Positions 1 to 6,191 of a DNA stretch of 6,191 nt are shown here, piece by piece. Numbering within the stretch: position 1 is the first letter of the stretch; the number at the start of each line of letters is the position of its first letter. Position numbers and translations under genes: made by a program. The notes under the pieces are model-generated. The model saw only the letters and a program-made list of their open reading frames with translations, was not told the DNA's origin and searched no databases. The stretch is from NCBI GenBank assembly GCA_027295555.1, contig JAPUKT010000284.1:1-6191 (forward strand). Reading direction: 5' to 3'. The stretch is from Deltaproteobacteria bacterium. Lineage in GTDB: Bacteria; Myxococcota_A; Polyangia; Polyangiales; Houyiibacteriaceae.

Positions 1-2123
1 ACGGCCAACTCCACGATGAATTCCAACTCGGCGACATCGCCCGGCCAGTCGTGCGCGACCAACGCGGCCATGGCCTCTTGCTCGATCCCGACGGGCCCTG
101 AGGCCAACACGCGGCAAGCTCGATCGATCGCGAGAAGCACCAAGGAGGGCAGGTCTTCGCGCCGCTCTCGGAGTGGCGGGATCACCATGTCCGAACCGGA
201 GAAGGTCTCGGCGAGCTCGGGGTCGAGGGCGCCGCGTCGCCGAAGCTCTTTCAGCCGCGTTCGCGCAGTGGCGATGACCCGGACGTCCGCGGAGTCGACG
301 CTCGGATCGGCAAGCGCGGTCGCGAGCCGTGCTTGGGCAGGAAGCGGAAGCGCCGGCAGGTCTCGGAGCAGCAAGGTTCCGCCGGTTGCCGACTGGAGCC
401 AGCCCTTGCGATGCTTCTTCTCGGAACCGAACAACAAGCTCGTCACGAGATCTGGCGTCGCAGACGAACAGTCCGCCACCACGAAGGGCGCTTCCCAACG
501 CGGCCCCCGATCGTGAATGAATCGCGATATCGGGAGGACTGGGGCGCCTGCCGTAGCGACCAACAAGATCGGTCTGCTCGTCGGTGCGAGCTCGATCGCC
601 CGGGTTTGCACGCGCCGCATCGACGGACTGTAGGCCACATGCAACGTTTGATCTTCGGCAAGGCCGCGCCCCAGCACGTCGAACTGTCCACGAAGTTGCT
701 CGAGCTCACCCTCGAGTGCTGCGACCCGATCTTCGGCGTCGCGTCGAAGCGCCGACAGCTCGTTGATGTGGCTCTCAGTGCGACGCTGTGCGAGCGCCGA
801 TGAGAGAGCTCCTCCTAGCGACTCACCCAAACGCGCGAGCGTCTCGAGCTCGATGCGCGAGAAAGGCTCGGTGCGGTCTCCGATCGGTAGGAGGAGCAAC
901 GCCTCGACGTGGTCGAGGTGCGCGCACGGTAGGATGGCCCCGGTCCCACCGCTCTCCATCGTGTCGACCAGCTCGCGAATCGCCGGCTCGCGTACCACGC
1001 GGGTGCGCAGGCTCAAGATGTCGAGCACGCCGCTCTCCCCGCCGACGAACACCGCATGAACGATGGAAGGAGGCGCGTCTGCAGACCGAATATTGGCGCG
1101 TTTGCCAGCATCCAGTCGAATCCGAAGTGGCGGTTGCAGCGTGAACAGCTCGGGGCATTCATCGCCTTCCTGAAAAGCCTCCGTCAACGGAGCGAGTGAC
1201 CCACTCGCGATCTCCTCGAGTGTTGCGCCCCCGGCGAGGCCATGTCGCGCGGCGTTCACGCCCTCTGCGAGCCGGCCCGACGTGCTCCACACGGCACGGG
1301 TGCCGAGTCTCTTCGCGCCGGCGAACGTGACCCACCAAAGAACACCGATACCTGCAGCAGCGACACCGAGTTGCCAGGGCACGTTGGGAAGGCGAGGCAC
1401 GAAGAAGAATCCGGCCACGAACGCAGCAGCGCACGCCGCGAGCAACGGAACGCCAACGCGCCGCAGTGACCTCCAGTGCGGATCGATCCAAGCCAAGTGC
1501 CCTAGCCACAGCAGCGTGGCGACGGAAAACTCGACGCAGATCCCCAGCACACCGCCGAACGGCCCAAACCACGCGTAGGCCAACGCGACCGCAAGGCCGA
1601 CCAACGCGATCCCCGAAAGCGCACCCTCGACCGAATGGCCGCGACCGACCAGGAGAACTTGGTGAAGCGCCCCGGCTGCGATGATCCCTGCGACGACAAC
1701 GACGCCGAAGGGCGCGTCCGGCAAGAGCTCGGCATCGGCGAACGCGGCCCCTACGAAAGCGGCGGAGGCCAACGCGCACAGAATCGCGTAGCGAACGCCG
1801 GGTCTGAGCGATCTCGGCAACACTAGATCGAGCATGACCATGGCGGCGCTCAGCCAGGCGATCCCATGCGTCCACGTGAGAACCTCCGAGGACGCGCCGG
1901 CAGACGCCACCGCGACCGCGAGCGACGTGCCCATCCAGGCCAAGCGCGAAGTGCCGCGCATGGGGGGAGCGGTCAGCAACAAGAGAGGCGTCAGCGACAA
2001 CCCGATCGAAAGAACCGCGATGACACCTTCGTACGAGGGCGAGATGCGGAGGGATGCCCTCGCCGCCAGGACATAGAGGACGGCCGCAGGGCCCAGAATG
2101 GTGAGGAGCCTTGGGATTCGCAC
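1..2123 (-). CDS. Membrane-anchored GAF / degenerate sigma-54-activator-like AAA+ protein (partial, C-terminus off the left edge)
   Basis: The reading frame is open from a GTG at 2123 to the left edge (707 complete codons). That GTG is the first ATG/GTG/TTG after the in-frame TAG at 2210-2208; no clear Shine-Dalgarno precedes it. Residues about 5-266 hold roughly 8-10 hydrophobic membrane segments. A cytoplasmic stretch follows, then a GAF-like domain (about 358-440, ending in a typical LLLLPIGDRTEPFS..ELETLARLGESL pattern), a short charged coiled coil (about 441-485) and a sigma-54-interaction AAA+ domain (about 495 to the edge). AAA+ landmarks are clear: FGSEK (565-569), GGTLLL (581-586), VRVIATA, PPLRERREDLPSL and WPGDVAELE (693-701). 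The catalytic elements are not: Walker A reads ATAGAPVL (523-530), the GAFTGA loop is deleted, Walker B reads LLLRDL, and the GNVREL arginine is alanine (698). From the family, intact versions remodel sigma-54 holoenzyme; this one probably cannot hydrolyse ATP (inference). A C-terminal DNA-binding domain cannot be judged. Confidence 0.85.
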   Translation of the reverse strand, partial: MRIPRLLTILGPAAVLYVLAARASLRISPSYEGVIAVLSIGLSLTPLLLLTAPPMRGTSRLAWMGTSLAVAVASAGASSEVLTWTHGIAWLSAAMVMLDLVLPRSLRPGVRYAILCALASAAFVGAAFADAELLPDAPFGVVVVAGIIAAGALHQVLLVGRGHSVEGALSGIALVGLAVALAYAWFGPFGGVLGICVEFSVATLLWLGHLAWIDPHWRSLRRVGVPLLAACAAAFVAGFFFVPRLPNVPWQLGVAAAGIGVLWWVTFAGAKRLGTRAVWSTSGRLAEGVNAARHGLAGGATLEEIASGSLAPLTEAFQEGDECPELFTLQPPLRIRLDAGKRANIRSADAPPSIVHAVFVGGESGVLDILSLRTRVVREPAIRELVDTMESGGTGAILPCAHLDHVEALLLLPIGDRTEPFSRIELETLARLGESLGGALSSALAQRRTESHINELSALRRDAEDRVAALEGELEQLRGQFDVLGRGLAEDQTLHVAYSPSMRRVQTRAIELAPTSRPILLVATAGAPVLPISRFIHDRGPRWEAPFVVADCSSATPDLVTSLLFGSEKKHRKGWLQSATGGTLLLRDLPALPLPAQARLATALADPSVDSADVRVIATARTRLKELRRRGALDPELAETFSGSDMVIPPLRERREDLPSLVLLAIDRACRVLASGPVGIEQEAMAALVAHDWPGDVAELEFIVELA

Positions 2124-2133
2124 GATGTGAGCT

Positions 2134-2143
2134 CGTCTAGGCG
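2134..2143. repeat. Direct repeat copy 1, CGTCTAGGCG
   Basis: This 10-bp near-palindrome is repeated exactly at 2185-2194. The copy ends 11 bp upstream of the GTG start of the AAA+ gene, so a protein bound here could affect expression of that gene. Chance recurrence in GC-rich DNA is possible. Confidence 0.3.
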
Positions 2144-2184
2144 CTAGTGGGGGTGGTGGGGCGGGACCAATTAAGGCCGCAGGC

Positions 2185-2194
2185 CGTCTAGGCG
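2185..2194. repeat. Direct repeat copy 2, CGTCTAGGCG
   Basis: This is an exact copy of the 10-mer at 2134-2143, lying 17 bp past the stop codon of the MshEN/HEAT gene. The start-to-start spacing is 51 bp, close to five helical turns (arithmetic), so both copies would face roughly the same side of the DNA. Confidence 0.3.
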
Positions 2195-2210
2195 ACGACG
2201 CGGCAGTCTA

Positions 2211-4292
2211 TCACTGGCCGCGGGCCTGGCCAGAGCCGTTCCGTTCCGGCTGGATGAACATGCGACTCCCCACCTGCTGCCACCAACGGCGATACTTCTG
2301 CTGCGCCGCGTCCCGTTCGCGTTTCGGAAGCCCTGGCTCATACCCGAAATACTCTTGCGTCAGATGCTTGAGCTCGTCGCTCGCTCGTCGACGGAGGCGC
2401 TCGTCCGAGTGCATGAGCGCGTCGATCAACCATTCGACACGGTGGACGGACTCGTTCTTGTCGTACCAGGCGAGCCACTTTTTCTTTGCAGTCCCGAAGT
2501 CTTGGCAGCTCAATCGTACGAGGCTCGCGTGTGCCGCGCGAATGACCTCGACCTCGGGACTATCGAGGAGCGACACCAAAAACTCGAAGGATTCCACGTC
2601 CCGCAGTCGGCCTAGTGCTTCGATGGCGGTCACCTGGGGCTGCAGCTTGCGGCCGTCACGCGAGCCAGCCCGAAGGCGTTCGATCAGCTGCGTGAACTCT
2701 GCCTCACACGCGTAGAGCACGCTCAGCGAGCGGTACGCGCCACTGCGGACCCCAGGATCCGAGTCGTAGAGCCGCCGTCCGATCGGCTGGACCAGGTCCG
2801 GATGGACGAATTCCGATGCGACGAGGGCGGCATAGTAGCGAACATGTGGATCCGCGTGGTCGAGCAGGGGAATCAAGTAGGGTACGGAACGCTGCCCGAA
2901 GGCGACGAAGGTCCGCGCGACTGCCGAGACATTCCGGCCGGCAGGAATCCGCGCGTGTGGCTCGTTGCGATCGAACCACAGCCTCCCAGGAAATTCGCGT
3001 GCGAGCGCCGGGAGAACGCCTTCTCCGACGGCGAGCAGCGGCAGGATCACCATTTCGTCCTCGGGACCGGCCACGCGCAGCGCCTCGACGAGCTGCTCTA
3101 CATCCTCACCAACGTCGATGATGACGCTCGGGAGCGGCGTTTCCGAAGCGGTCGGTGGAGGTGCGGGCGCCCATTTTCGCGCACGGGGTGTCGTCCGAGC
3201 TTCCTCGCTTGGAGGTGCGGGTGCCCATTTTTGCGCACGGGGTATCGTCGGAGCTTCCTCGCTTGGAGGCACGGAGCTGGGTCCACTTGGGCCGAGGGAG
3301 ACCACGTCGTGGGCGACCGCGCTCCCATCATTGTCCCGCCGCGGATCGGGAGGTACCGATCGTCGGCGTTTCTTGCGAGGCTCTCTGTCCTGAGGGATCG
3401 GTGGGGGCGCGGGCTTCCACGCCGAGGGTGGCTCGACGTGCGGCACTGGCGATCGCGCGCTCGGCGAAGGGCCGCGACCCGAGGGACCCGGACGCTCGGA
3501 CGGTCTCCCGAGAACCTCCGCTGGACGGGGCGGCAAGCTGTAGCGACTCGCATCGACGAAACCGGACTTCGACTTCGAGCTCTTGTGCGCTGGAGAGCCA
3601 GGATCCGAATCTCGAAAGGTCCCCGCGGGCACCGAGGAGCCAATTTGAGGGAGGACTGCTGGTGGCGGCTCCGTGTCGGCGATGCCGACCGGCGCGGGAA
3701 TCGAGGACTCTAGCCTTGGGTAAGAGCCGGAGATCTTCTTGCTCGGCGGCAGGGAGCTACGCTTCCCTACGCCTTCGAAGGGTGCAACGTACGGGACGGC
3801 CCCCTCCTCCGCACGATTCAGCTCCTCGGCGAGCTTGCGCATGCGGGCGGTCATTTCGATGTCGTAATGCTTGGCCAACCCGGCCTCCAAGCGAACCGAG
3901 CACGCCACGCGTTGGACGGGATCGACGCCAAGCTCGAACAAGATCTCGCGCAAAATGGCGTCGGGCAGCGGCCGGTCGACCGCCAGGACGATCGCATCTT
4001 CGGTGTGAGCCAGCGGGATCAGACGGTGTCGAACCGCAAACTCCCGAGGCAGCGTGCGAATCGTCTCGACCCGGGCCTGCATGACCTCGGCTCGCGTCGC
4101 GGACACGAGCCCATAAACGGCGGCGCAGTAGGCGCTCATCTGATTCTCGCTCAGGCAGCCGAGCTCGAGCAGCACCGTGTCCAGGTTGCCACCCCGCATG
4201 ACTTGCTGCTGGATCGCTTCCTGGATGCGATCGACCGCAATGAGCTGGTCGCGGACCAATAGCGAGGCAAGCACCGACATCCCAAGCACCAT
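2211..4292 (-). CDS. MshEN (GspE/PilB N-terminal) domain protein with proline-rich linker and C-terminal HEAT repeats
   Basis: This is a complete 693-residue ORF. Residues about 5-147 match the MshEN/T2SSE N-terminal domain of GspE/PilB-type ATPases, with the pattern ASLLVRD..., LLELGCLSENQM and a following RHRLIPL..AIVLAVDRP stretch. Residues about 175-390 form a Pro/Ser/Arg-rich, probably disordered linker with a basic patch (RKKRRR, 306-311) and an 18-residue tandem repeat (344-379). Residues about 395-675 contain HEAT-like helical repeats (for example SVPYLIPLLDHADPHVRYYA, 469-488) ending in a Trp-rich KYRRWWQQ segment. There is no Walker ATPase, signal peptide or membrane segment. Some MshEN domains bind c-di-GMP, but the RLG-type residues here read VLA and NLD, so binding is uncertain. 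A cytoplasmic scaffold or sensor role is an inference. A second in-frame ATG (residue 5, at 4280), starting MSVLASLL, is an equally plausible or better start; neither has a strong RBS. The gene lies 24 bp after rsmE and is probably cotranscribed with it. Confidence 0.9.
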   Translation of the reverse strand: MVLGMSVLASLLVRDQLIAVDRIQEAIQQQVMRGGNLDTVLLELGCLSENQMSAYCAAVYGLVSATRAEVMQARVETIRTLPREFAVRHRLIPLAHTEDAIVLAVDRPLPDAILREILFELGVDPVQRVACSVRLEAGLAKHYDIEMTARMRKLAEELNRAEEGAVPYVAPFEGVGKRSSLPPSKKISGSYPRLESSIPAPVGIADTEPPPAVLPQIGSSVPAGTFRDSDPGSPAHKSSKSKSGFVDASRYSLPPRPAEVLGRPSERPGPSGRGPSPSARSPVPHVEPPSAWKPAPPPIPQDREPRKKRRRSVPPDPRRDNDGSAVAHDVVSLGPSGPSSVPPSEEAPTIPRAQKWAPAPPSEEARTTPRARKWAPAPPPTASETPLPSVIIDVGEDVEQLVEALRVAGPEDEMVILPLLAVGEGVLPALAREFPGRLWFDRNEPHARIPAGRNVSAVARTFVAFGQRSVPYLIPLLDHADPHVRYYAALVASEFVHPDLVQPIGRRLYDSDPGVRSGAYRSLSVLYACEAEFTQLIERLRAGSRDGRKLQPQVTAIEALGRLRDVESFEFLVSLLDSPEVEVIRAAHASLVRLSCQDFGTAKKKWLAWYDKNESVHRVEWLIDALMHSDERLRRRASDELKHLTQEYFGYEPGLPKRERDAAQQKYRRWWQQVGSRMFIQPERNGSGQARGQ
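3157..3264 (-). repeat. 54-bp tandem duplication inside the MshEN/HEAT linker
   Basis: Two adjacent 54-bp units, 3157-3210 and 3211-3264, differ at 4 positions (about 93% identical), and GGAGG at 3265-3269 begins a possible remnant of a third. The period is 18 codons, so the frame is kept. The encoded units are SEEAPTIPRAQKWAPAPP (residues 344-361) and SEEARTTPRARKWAPAPP (362-379). Two of the four substitutions change residues in TIPRAQ versus TTPRAR, and a third gives P versus R. An earlier AWKPAPPP (291-298) shares the W-x-PAPP core. Confidence 0.9.
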
Positions 4293-4316
4293 GTTGGCGT
4301 CGTGGCGGTCGAAGTG

Positions 4317-5054
4317 TCAACGAGGTTGTAGGAGATCTGCCACCCGGTCTCGCACCAACGCCAAGGCCGCGGGGACTGCCGTTTCGACGCGCAACACCAG
4401 GTCTCCTAGGCTGACGATCGCGAACCCAGCGCCTCGAAACGCCTCGAGCTCCATGTCCGTGAACCCCCCCTCGGGCCCGATCGCACACCATACTTGTTCA
4501 GGTAACGCTGCAAACGCATCGAGACGTGCACCGGCCCGCGCATCAAAGACGACTCTCAGCGCGTTGGCGGGAACCCGCGCGAGCCACGCCTGACACGGCT
4601 CGGGGGGATGAATGAACGGCACATCGCTGCGTTCGGACTGCGCGGCGGCTTCGCTCGCGATTCGGGTCAGACGATCGATCCTCGATTTGGCGCGGTCCGG
4701 ATCCCAACGCGGAACCGTGCGTTCGGTTAGGACGAGAGCCACTTCGTCGACTCCGAGCTCCGTGGCCATGCGGACGCAGTCGTCGAGTTTGGATCCTTTG
4801 GGGACTGCGAGCATCAACACCAGACGTGATCGTCGGGGCCCTCCGTCCCTCGGCGGACCGGCTTGGCAAACGACTTCGTCGGCGCCGACAGTCTGAATGC
4901 GCGCCGGCGCCTCCTTGCCTCGTCCGTCGAAGAGCACGACCTCGTCACCGACCTTCAAGCGCAGGACACGCACGTGTCGACTTGGCGCCTCGGCCAGCTT
5001 GACCGTCCCGCCGGTTTCGGGAAGCGATGGTGCATACAATCTCCGTTCGGTCAT
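4317..5054 (-). CDS. rsmE: 16S rRNA (uracil(1498)-N3)-methyltransferase RsmE
   Basis: RsmE is an S-adenosylmethionine-dependent SPOUT-class enzyme that methylates N3 of U1498 in 16S rRNA on the 30S subunit. The chosen ATG gives 245 residues, the usual family length. The frame stays open upstream to 5150, but those extra residues do not resemble RsmE and overlap the upstream gene. Residues 1-70 (MTERRLYAP..., VLRLKVGDEVVLFDGRG) form the PUA-like RNA-binding N-domain. The trefoil-knot domain shows VPKGSKLDDCVRMATELGV (84-102), RIASEAAAQSERSDVP (131-146), IGPEGGF (192-198) and SLGDLVLRVETA (215-226). The last motif is usually LRTETA; here valine replaces threonine. A GGAG sits 11 nt upstream of the ATG (5069-5066), close to the preceding gene's stop, consistent with translation within an operon. 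Confidence 0.95.
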   Translation of the reverse strand: MTERRLYAPSLPETGGTVKLAEAPSRHVRVLRLKVGDEVVLFDGRGKEAPARIQTVGADEVVCQAGPPRDGGPRRSRLVLMLAVPKGSKLDDCVRMATELGVDEVALVLTERTVPRWDPDRAKSRIDRLTRIASEAAAQSERSDVPFIHPPEPCQAWLARVPANALRVVFDARAGARLDAFAALPEQVWCAIGPEGGFTDMELEAFRGAGFAIVSLGDLVLRVETAVPAALALVRDRVADLLQPR

Positions 5055-5070
5055 GGGACTGCAGGCTCCA

Positions 5071-5307
5071 TCAGACCTCGACCATGCGCGCGGAAACGTA
5101 GATGACCAGGAACAGAACCCAGGTGATCGGGCCGAGGCGATTCCCTCCACGCCAGGCGACGAGTGGGGTCGCGAAAGGAATCAGGAAACCCAAGTAGCGC
5201 CAAGGCGCGGCGAGCGGGCCGGTGAGCACACGCCAAGCCATCAGGAGGTGCGCGAACAGAAGCGCGGCGCCGGAGACGGACCAAAGCGCGAGCAACCAGA
5301 GTTCCAC
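5071..5307 (-). CDS. Small three-helix membrane protein, function unknown
   Basis: This 78-residue protein starts at GTG 5307, the only usable start after the in-frame TAG at 5319-5317, with a G-rich AAGTGGGG stretch just upstream. Three hydrophobic segments are visible at about residues 3-27, 38-52 and 60-75, separated by short loops (RVLTGPLAAPWR and RGGNRLGP). The protein is therefore likely an inner-membrane protein with almost no soluble part. The family was not recognised. Its stop lies 16 bp before the rsmE ATG, so it is probably the first gene of the rsmE transcript. Evidence that it is real: continuous hydrophobic design with periodic loops, tight spacing to rsmE, and better sense than the overlapping arginine-rich frames. 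Confidence 0.65.
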   Translation of the reverse strand: MELWLLALWSVSGAALLFAHLLMAWRVLTGPLAAPWRYLGFLIPFATPLVAWRGGNRLGPITWVLFLVIYVSARMVEV

Positions 5308-5415
5308 ACCCCACTTCTAGCCCATTGTCGCGAGTCTCCCAACGGAACTAACGGATAGGAGCGGCGTGAATCGGGTCGTCAGTCTGCTACCGTAGGCCCC
5401 GCGAGGGAGGTTCGG
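5308..5415. promoter_or_regulatory. Divergent intergenic region between the rsmE cluster and hom
   Basis: These 108 bp separate two divergent transcription units, so promoters for both must lie here or inside the neighbouring genes. On the plus strand, GTGAAT (5366-5371) and TACCGT (5388-5393), 16 bp apart, are a weak candidate sigma-70-type pair for hom. On the minus strand, TATCCG (plus 5359-5354) is a weak -10 candidate. Neither is near consensus. No attenuator leader peptide or riboswitch was seen for hom. Confidence 0.35.
5403..5410 (+). promoter_or_regulatory. Ribosome binding site of hom
   Basis: GAGGGAGG is a strong Shine-Dalgarno match ending 5 nt before the TTG at 5416. It fixes this unusual start: there is no ATG, GTG or other TTG between it and the in-frame stop TAG at 5356. 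Confidence 0.8.
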
Positions 5416-6191
5416 TTGTCTTCGAAAACAATTCGCATCGGGTTCGTAGGCTGCGGCGTCGTTGGTACCGGGGCGTTGGAGATCTTGCGTTCTCACGCGA
5501 AGACGATCGAAAAGCGCTTGGGCGCCACACTGGCGGTGGAGCAAATCGCGGTGCGGGACCCCCAGCGGCCCCGGCCGGAGGTCGTCCCCTCCGAGGTGCT
5601 GACCGACGATCCATTTGCCGTGGTCCGTAACCCCAAAGTCGACATCGTGGTCGAAGTGATGGGAGGGCTCGAGCCCGCCGGTCAGCTCGTTCGGGAGGCA
5701 CTCGAGCAAGGCAAACATGTCGTCACGGCCAACAAGGCCCTGCTCGCCGAAGAGGGTGACGCGCTCTTCGACTTGGCGAGGCAAAAGGGGCTCGACCTGT
5801 ACTTCGAGGCCTCGGTGGCTGGGGGCGTTCCGATCATCAGGATGCTCCAAGAGTCGCTGGCCTCCGACGAGATTCTATCGATCCAGGGGATCATCAACGG
5901 CACGAGCAACTACGTGCTGACCGAAATGGCAGAGCGTGGTCTCGACTTCGCGGTATCGTTGAAGGCGGCGCAGGACGCCGGATACGCAGAGGCCGACCCG
6001 ACCCTCGACATCAATGGCCGGGACGCGGCGCACAAACTGGCGATCCTGGCAACGCTTGCATTTGGGGTTCGCGTTCATTCCGAGCACATTTCGATTGAAG
6101 GGATCGACATCGTCGATGCGTTCGATATCGAGTACGCCGACGGGTTCGACTACGCCATTCGCCCCATCGCGATCGCCTCTAGGTCCGAATC
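5416..6191 (+). CDS. hom: Homoserine dehydrogenase (partial, C-terminus off the right edge)
   Basis: This enzyme reduces aspartate 4-semialdehyde to homoserine with NAD(P)H, at the branch to threonine and methionine. The TTG start is set by the strong RBS at 5403-5410 and yields MSSKTIRIGFVGCGVVG. The nucleotide-binding fold carries GFVGCGVVG (9-17), HVVTANKALL (101-110) and FEASVAGGVPII (130-141). The catalytic domain carries GIINGTSNYVLTEM (158-171) and the signature AEADPTLDINGRDAAHKLAI (191-210). Glu192, Asp198, Asp203 and Lys207 line up with the catalytic or substrate-binding residues known from yeast homoserine dehydrogenase. The frame is open for 258 codons with no break. The protein begins directly with the NAD-binding domain, so it is not an aspartokinase fusion. 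Whether a C-terminal ACT domain (threonine feedback) is present lies outside the window. Confidence 0.97.
   Translation, partial: MSSKTIRIGFVGCGVVGTGALEILRSHAKTIEKRLGATLAVEQIAVRDPQRPRPEVVPSEVLTDDPFAVVRNPKVDIVVEVMGGLEPAGQLVREALEQGKHVVTANKALLAEEGDALFDLARQKGLDLYFEASVAGGVPIIRMLQESLASDEILSIQGIINGTSNYVLTEMAERGLDFAVSLKAAQDAGYAEADPTLDINGRDAAHKLAILATLAFGVRVHSEHISIEGIDIVDAFDIEYADGFDYAIRPIAIASRSE

Larger units (their letters stand above)
2124..2210 (-). other. 87-bp gap upstream of the AAA+ gene, with a 10-bp direct repeat
   Basis: This is the gap between the stop of the MshEN/HEAT gene and the GTG start of the AAA+ gene. It contains two copies of CGTCTAGGCG (plus strand 2134-2143 and 2185-2194), starting 51 bp apart; each is one substitution away from the palindrome CGCCTAGGCG. 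Between them lie a G-rich tract (2148-2165) and a weak GGCC-TGC-GGCC hairpin on the minus strand followed by TTAATT, too short to call a terminator. No convincing -35/-10 or -24/-12 promoter was recognised. The gap could hold a promoter or operator for the AAA+ gene, but that is inference. Confidence 0.3.

Noticed and set aside
16..1144. Plus-strand ORFs at 16-516, 333-803, 763-1059 and 788-1144
   Set aside because: They are antisense to the AAA+ gene, their products are Arg/Ser-rich with no domain pattern, and the minus frame shows clear sigma-54-activator and GAF motifs.
1159..1875. Minus-strand 238-residue ORF
   Set aside because: It is an out-of-frame shadow, very Arg-rich; the true frame here encodes the hydrophobic membrane segments of the AAA+ protein.
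2171..2186. Possible rho-independent terminator after the MshEN/HEAT gene
   Set aside because: The stem is only 4 bp (GGCC/GGCC) with a 3-nt loop and no real T-tract, only TTAATT.
2802..4084. Long plus-strand ORFs of 303 and 309 residues
   Set aside because: They are antisense to the MshEN/HEAT gene in GC-rich DNA and have compositionally biased products; the repeated stretch they share only mirrors the 54-bp duplication.
3757..4491. Minus-strand 244-residue ORF spanning the rsmE/MshEN junction
   Set aside because: It is a shifted frame overlapping two well-supported genes, with low-complexity Arg/Gly/Pro content.
5055..5150. N-terminal extension of RsmE from the start at 5150
   Set aside because: The extra 32 residues do not resemble RsmE and overlap the upstream membrane-protein gene; the ATG at 5054 gives the family length and a typical N-terminus.
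5317..5850. Minus-strand 177-residue ORF
   Set aside because: It lies antisense to hom, whose catalytic and NAD-binding motifs are unambiguous on the plus strand.

Overview
This GC-rich window has the coding style and domain repertoire of a myxobacterium-like organism (Myxococcota/Polyangia). The signs are a sigma-54-activator-type protein fused to a membrane module, a MshEN-HEAT protein with a long proline-rich linker, and high-GC codon use. The taxonomic call is an inference; no rRNA or species marker is present.

Layout: four genes lie on the minus strand. From right to left they are a 78-residue membrane protein (5307-5071), rsmE (5054-4317), a 693-residue MshEN/HEAT-repeat protein (4292-2211) and a membrane-anchored protein with GAF-like and sigma-54-activator-like AAA+ domains (2123 to the left edge, C-terminus missing). 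The first three are separated by only 16 and 24 bp and probably form one transcript. The fourth follows after an 87-bp gap and may be cotranscribed or have its own promoter. On the plus strand, divergent from this cluster across a 108-bp intergenic region, is hom (homoserine dehydrogenase, 5416 to the right edge, C-terminus missing).

Functionally the window mixes housekeeping genes (16S rRNA methylation; the branch point of threonine/methionine synthesis) with two proteins that look like signalling or scaffold proteins built from known enzyme or regulator domains whose usual partners or key residues are missing. The MshEN protein has the N-terminal domain of type II secretion/type IV pilus ATPases but no ATPase; HEAT repeats take its place. 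The AAA+ protein keeps the sequence landmarks of a sigma-54 activator but has lost the Walker A lysine, the GAFTGA loop, the Walker B aspartate, the arginine-finger region and the sensor-2 arginine. That degenerate, membrane-tethered 'pseudo-activator' is the most notable item here. No mobile element, CRISPR array, tRNA or rRNA was seen.
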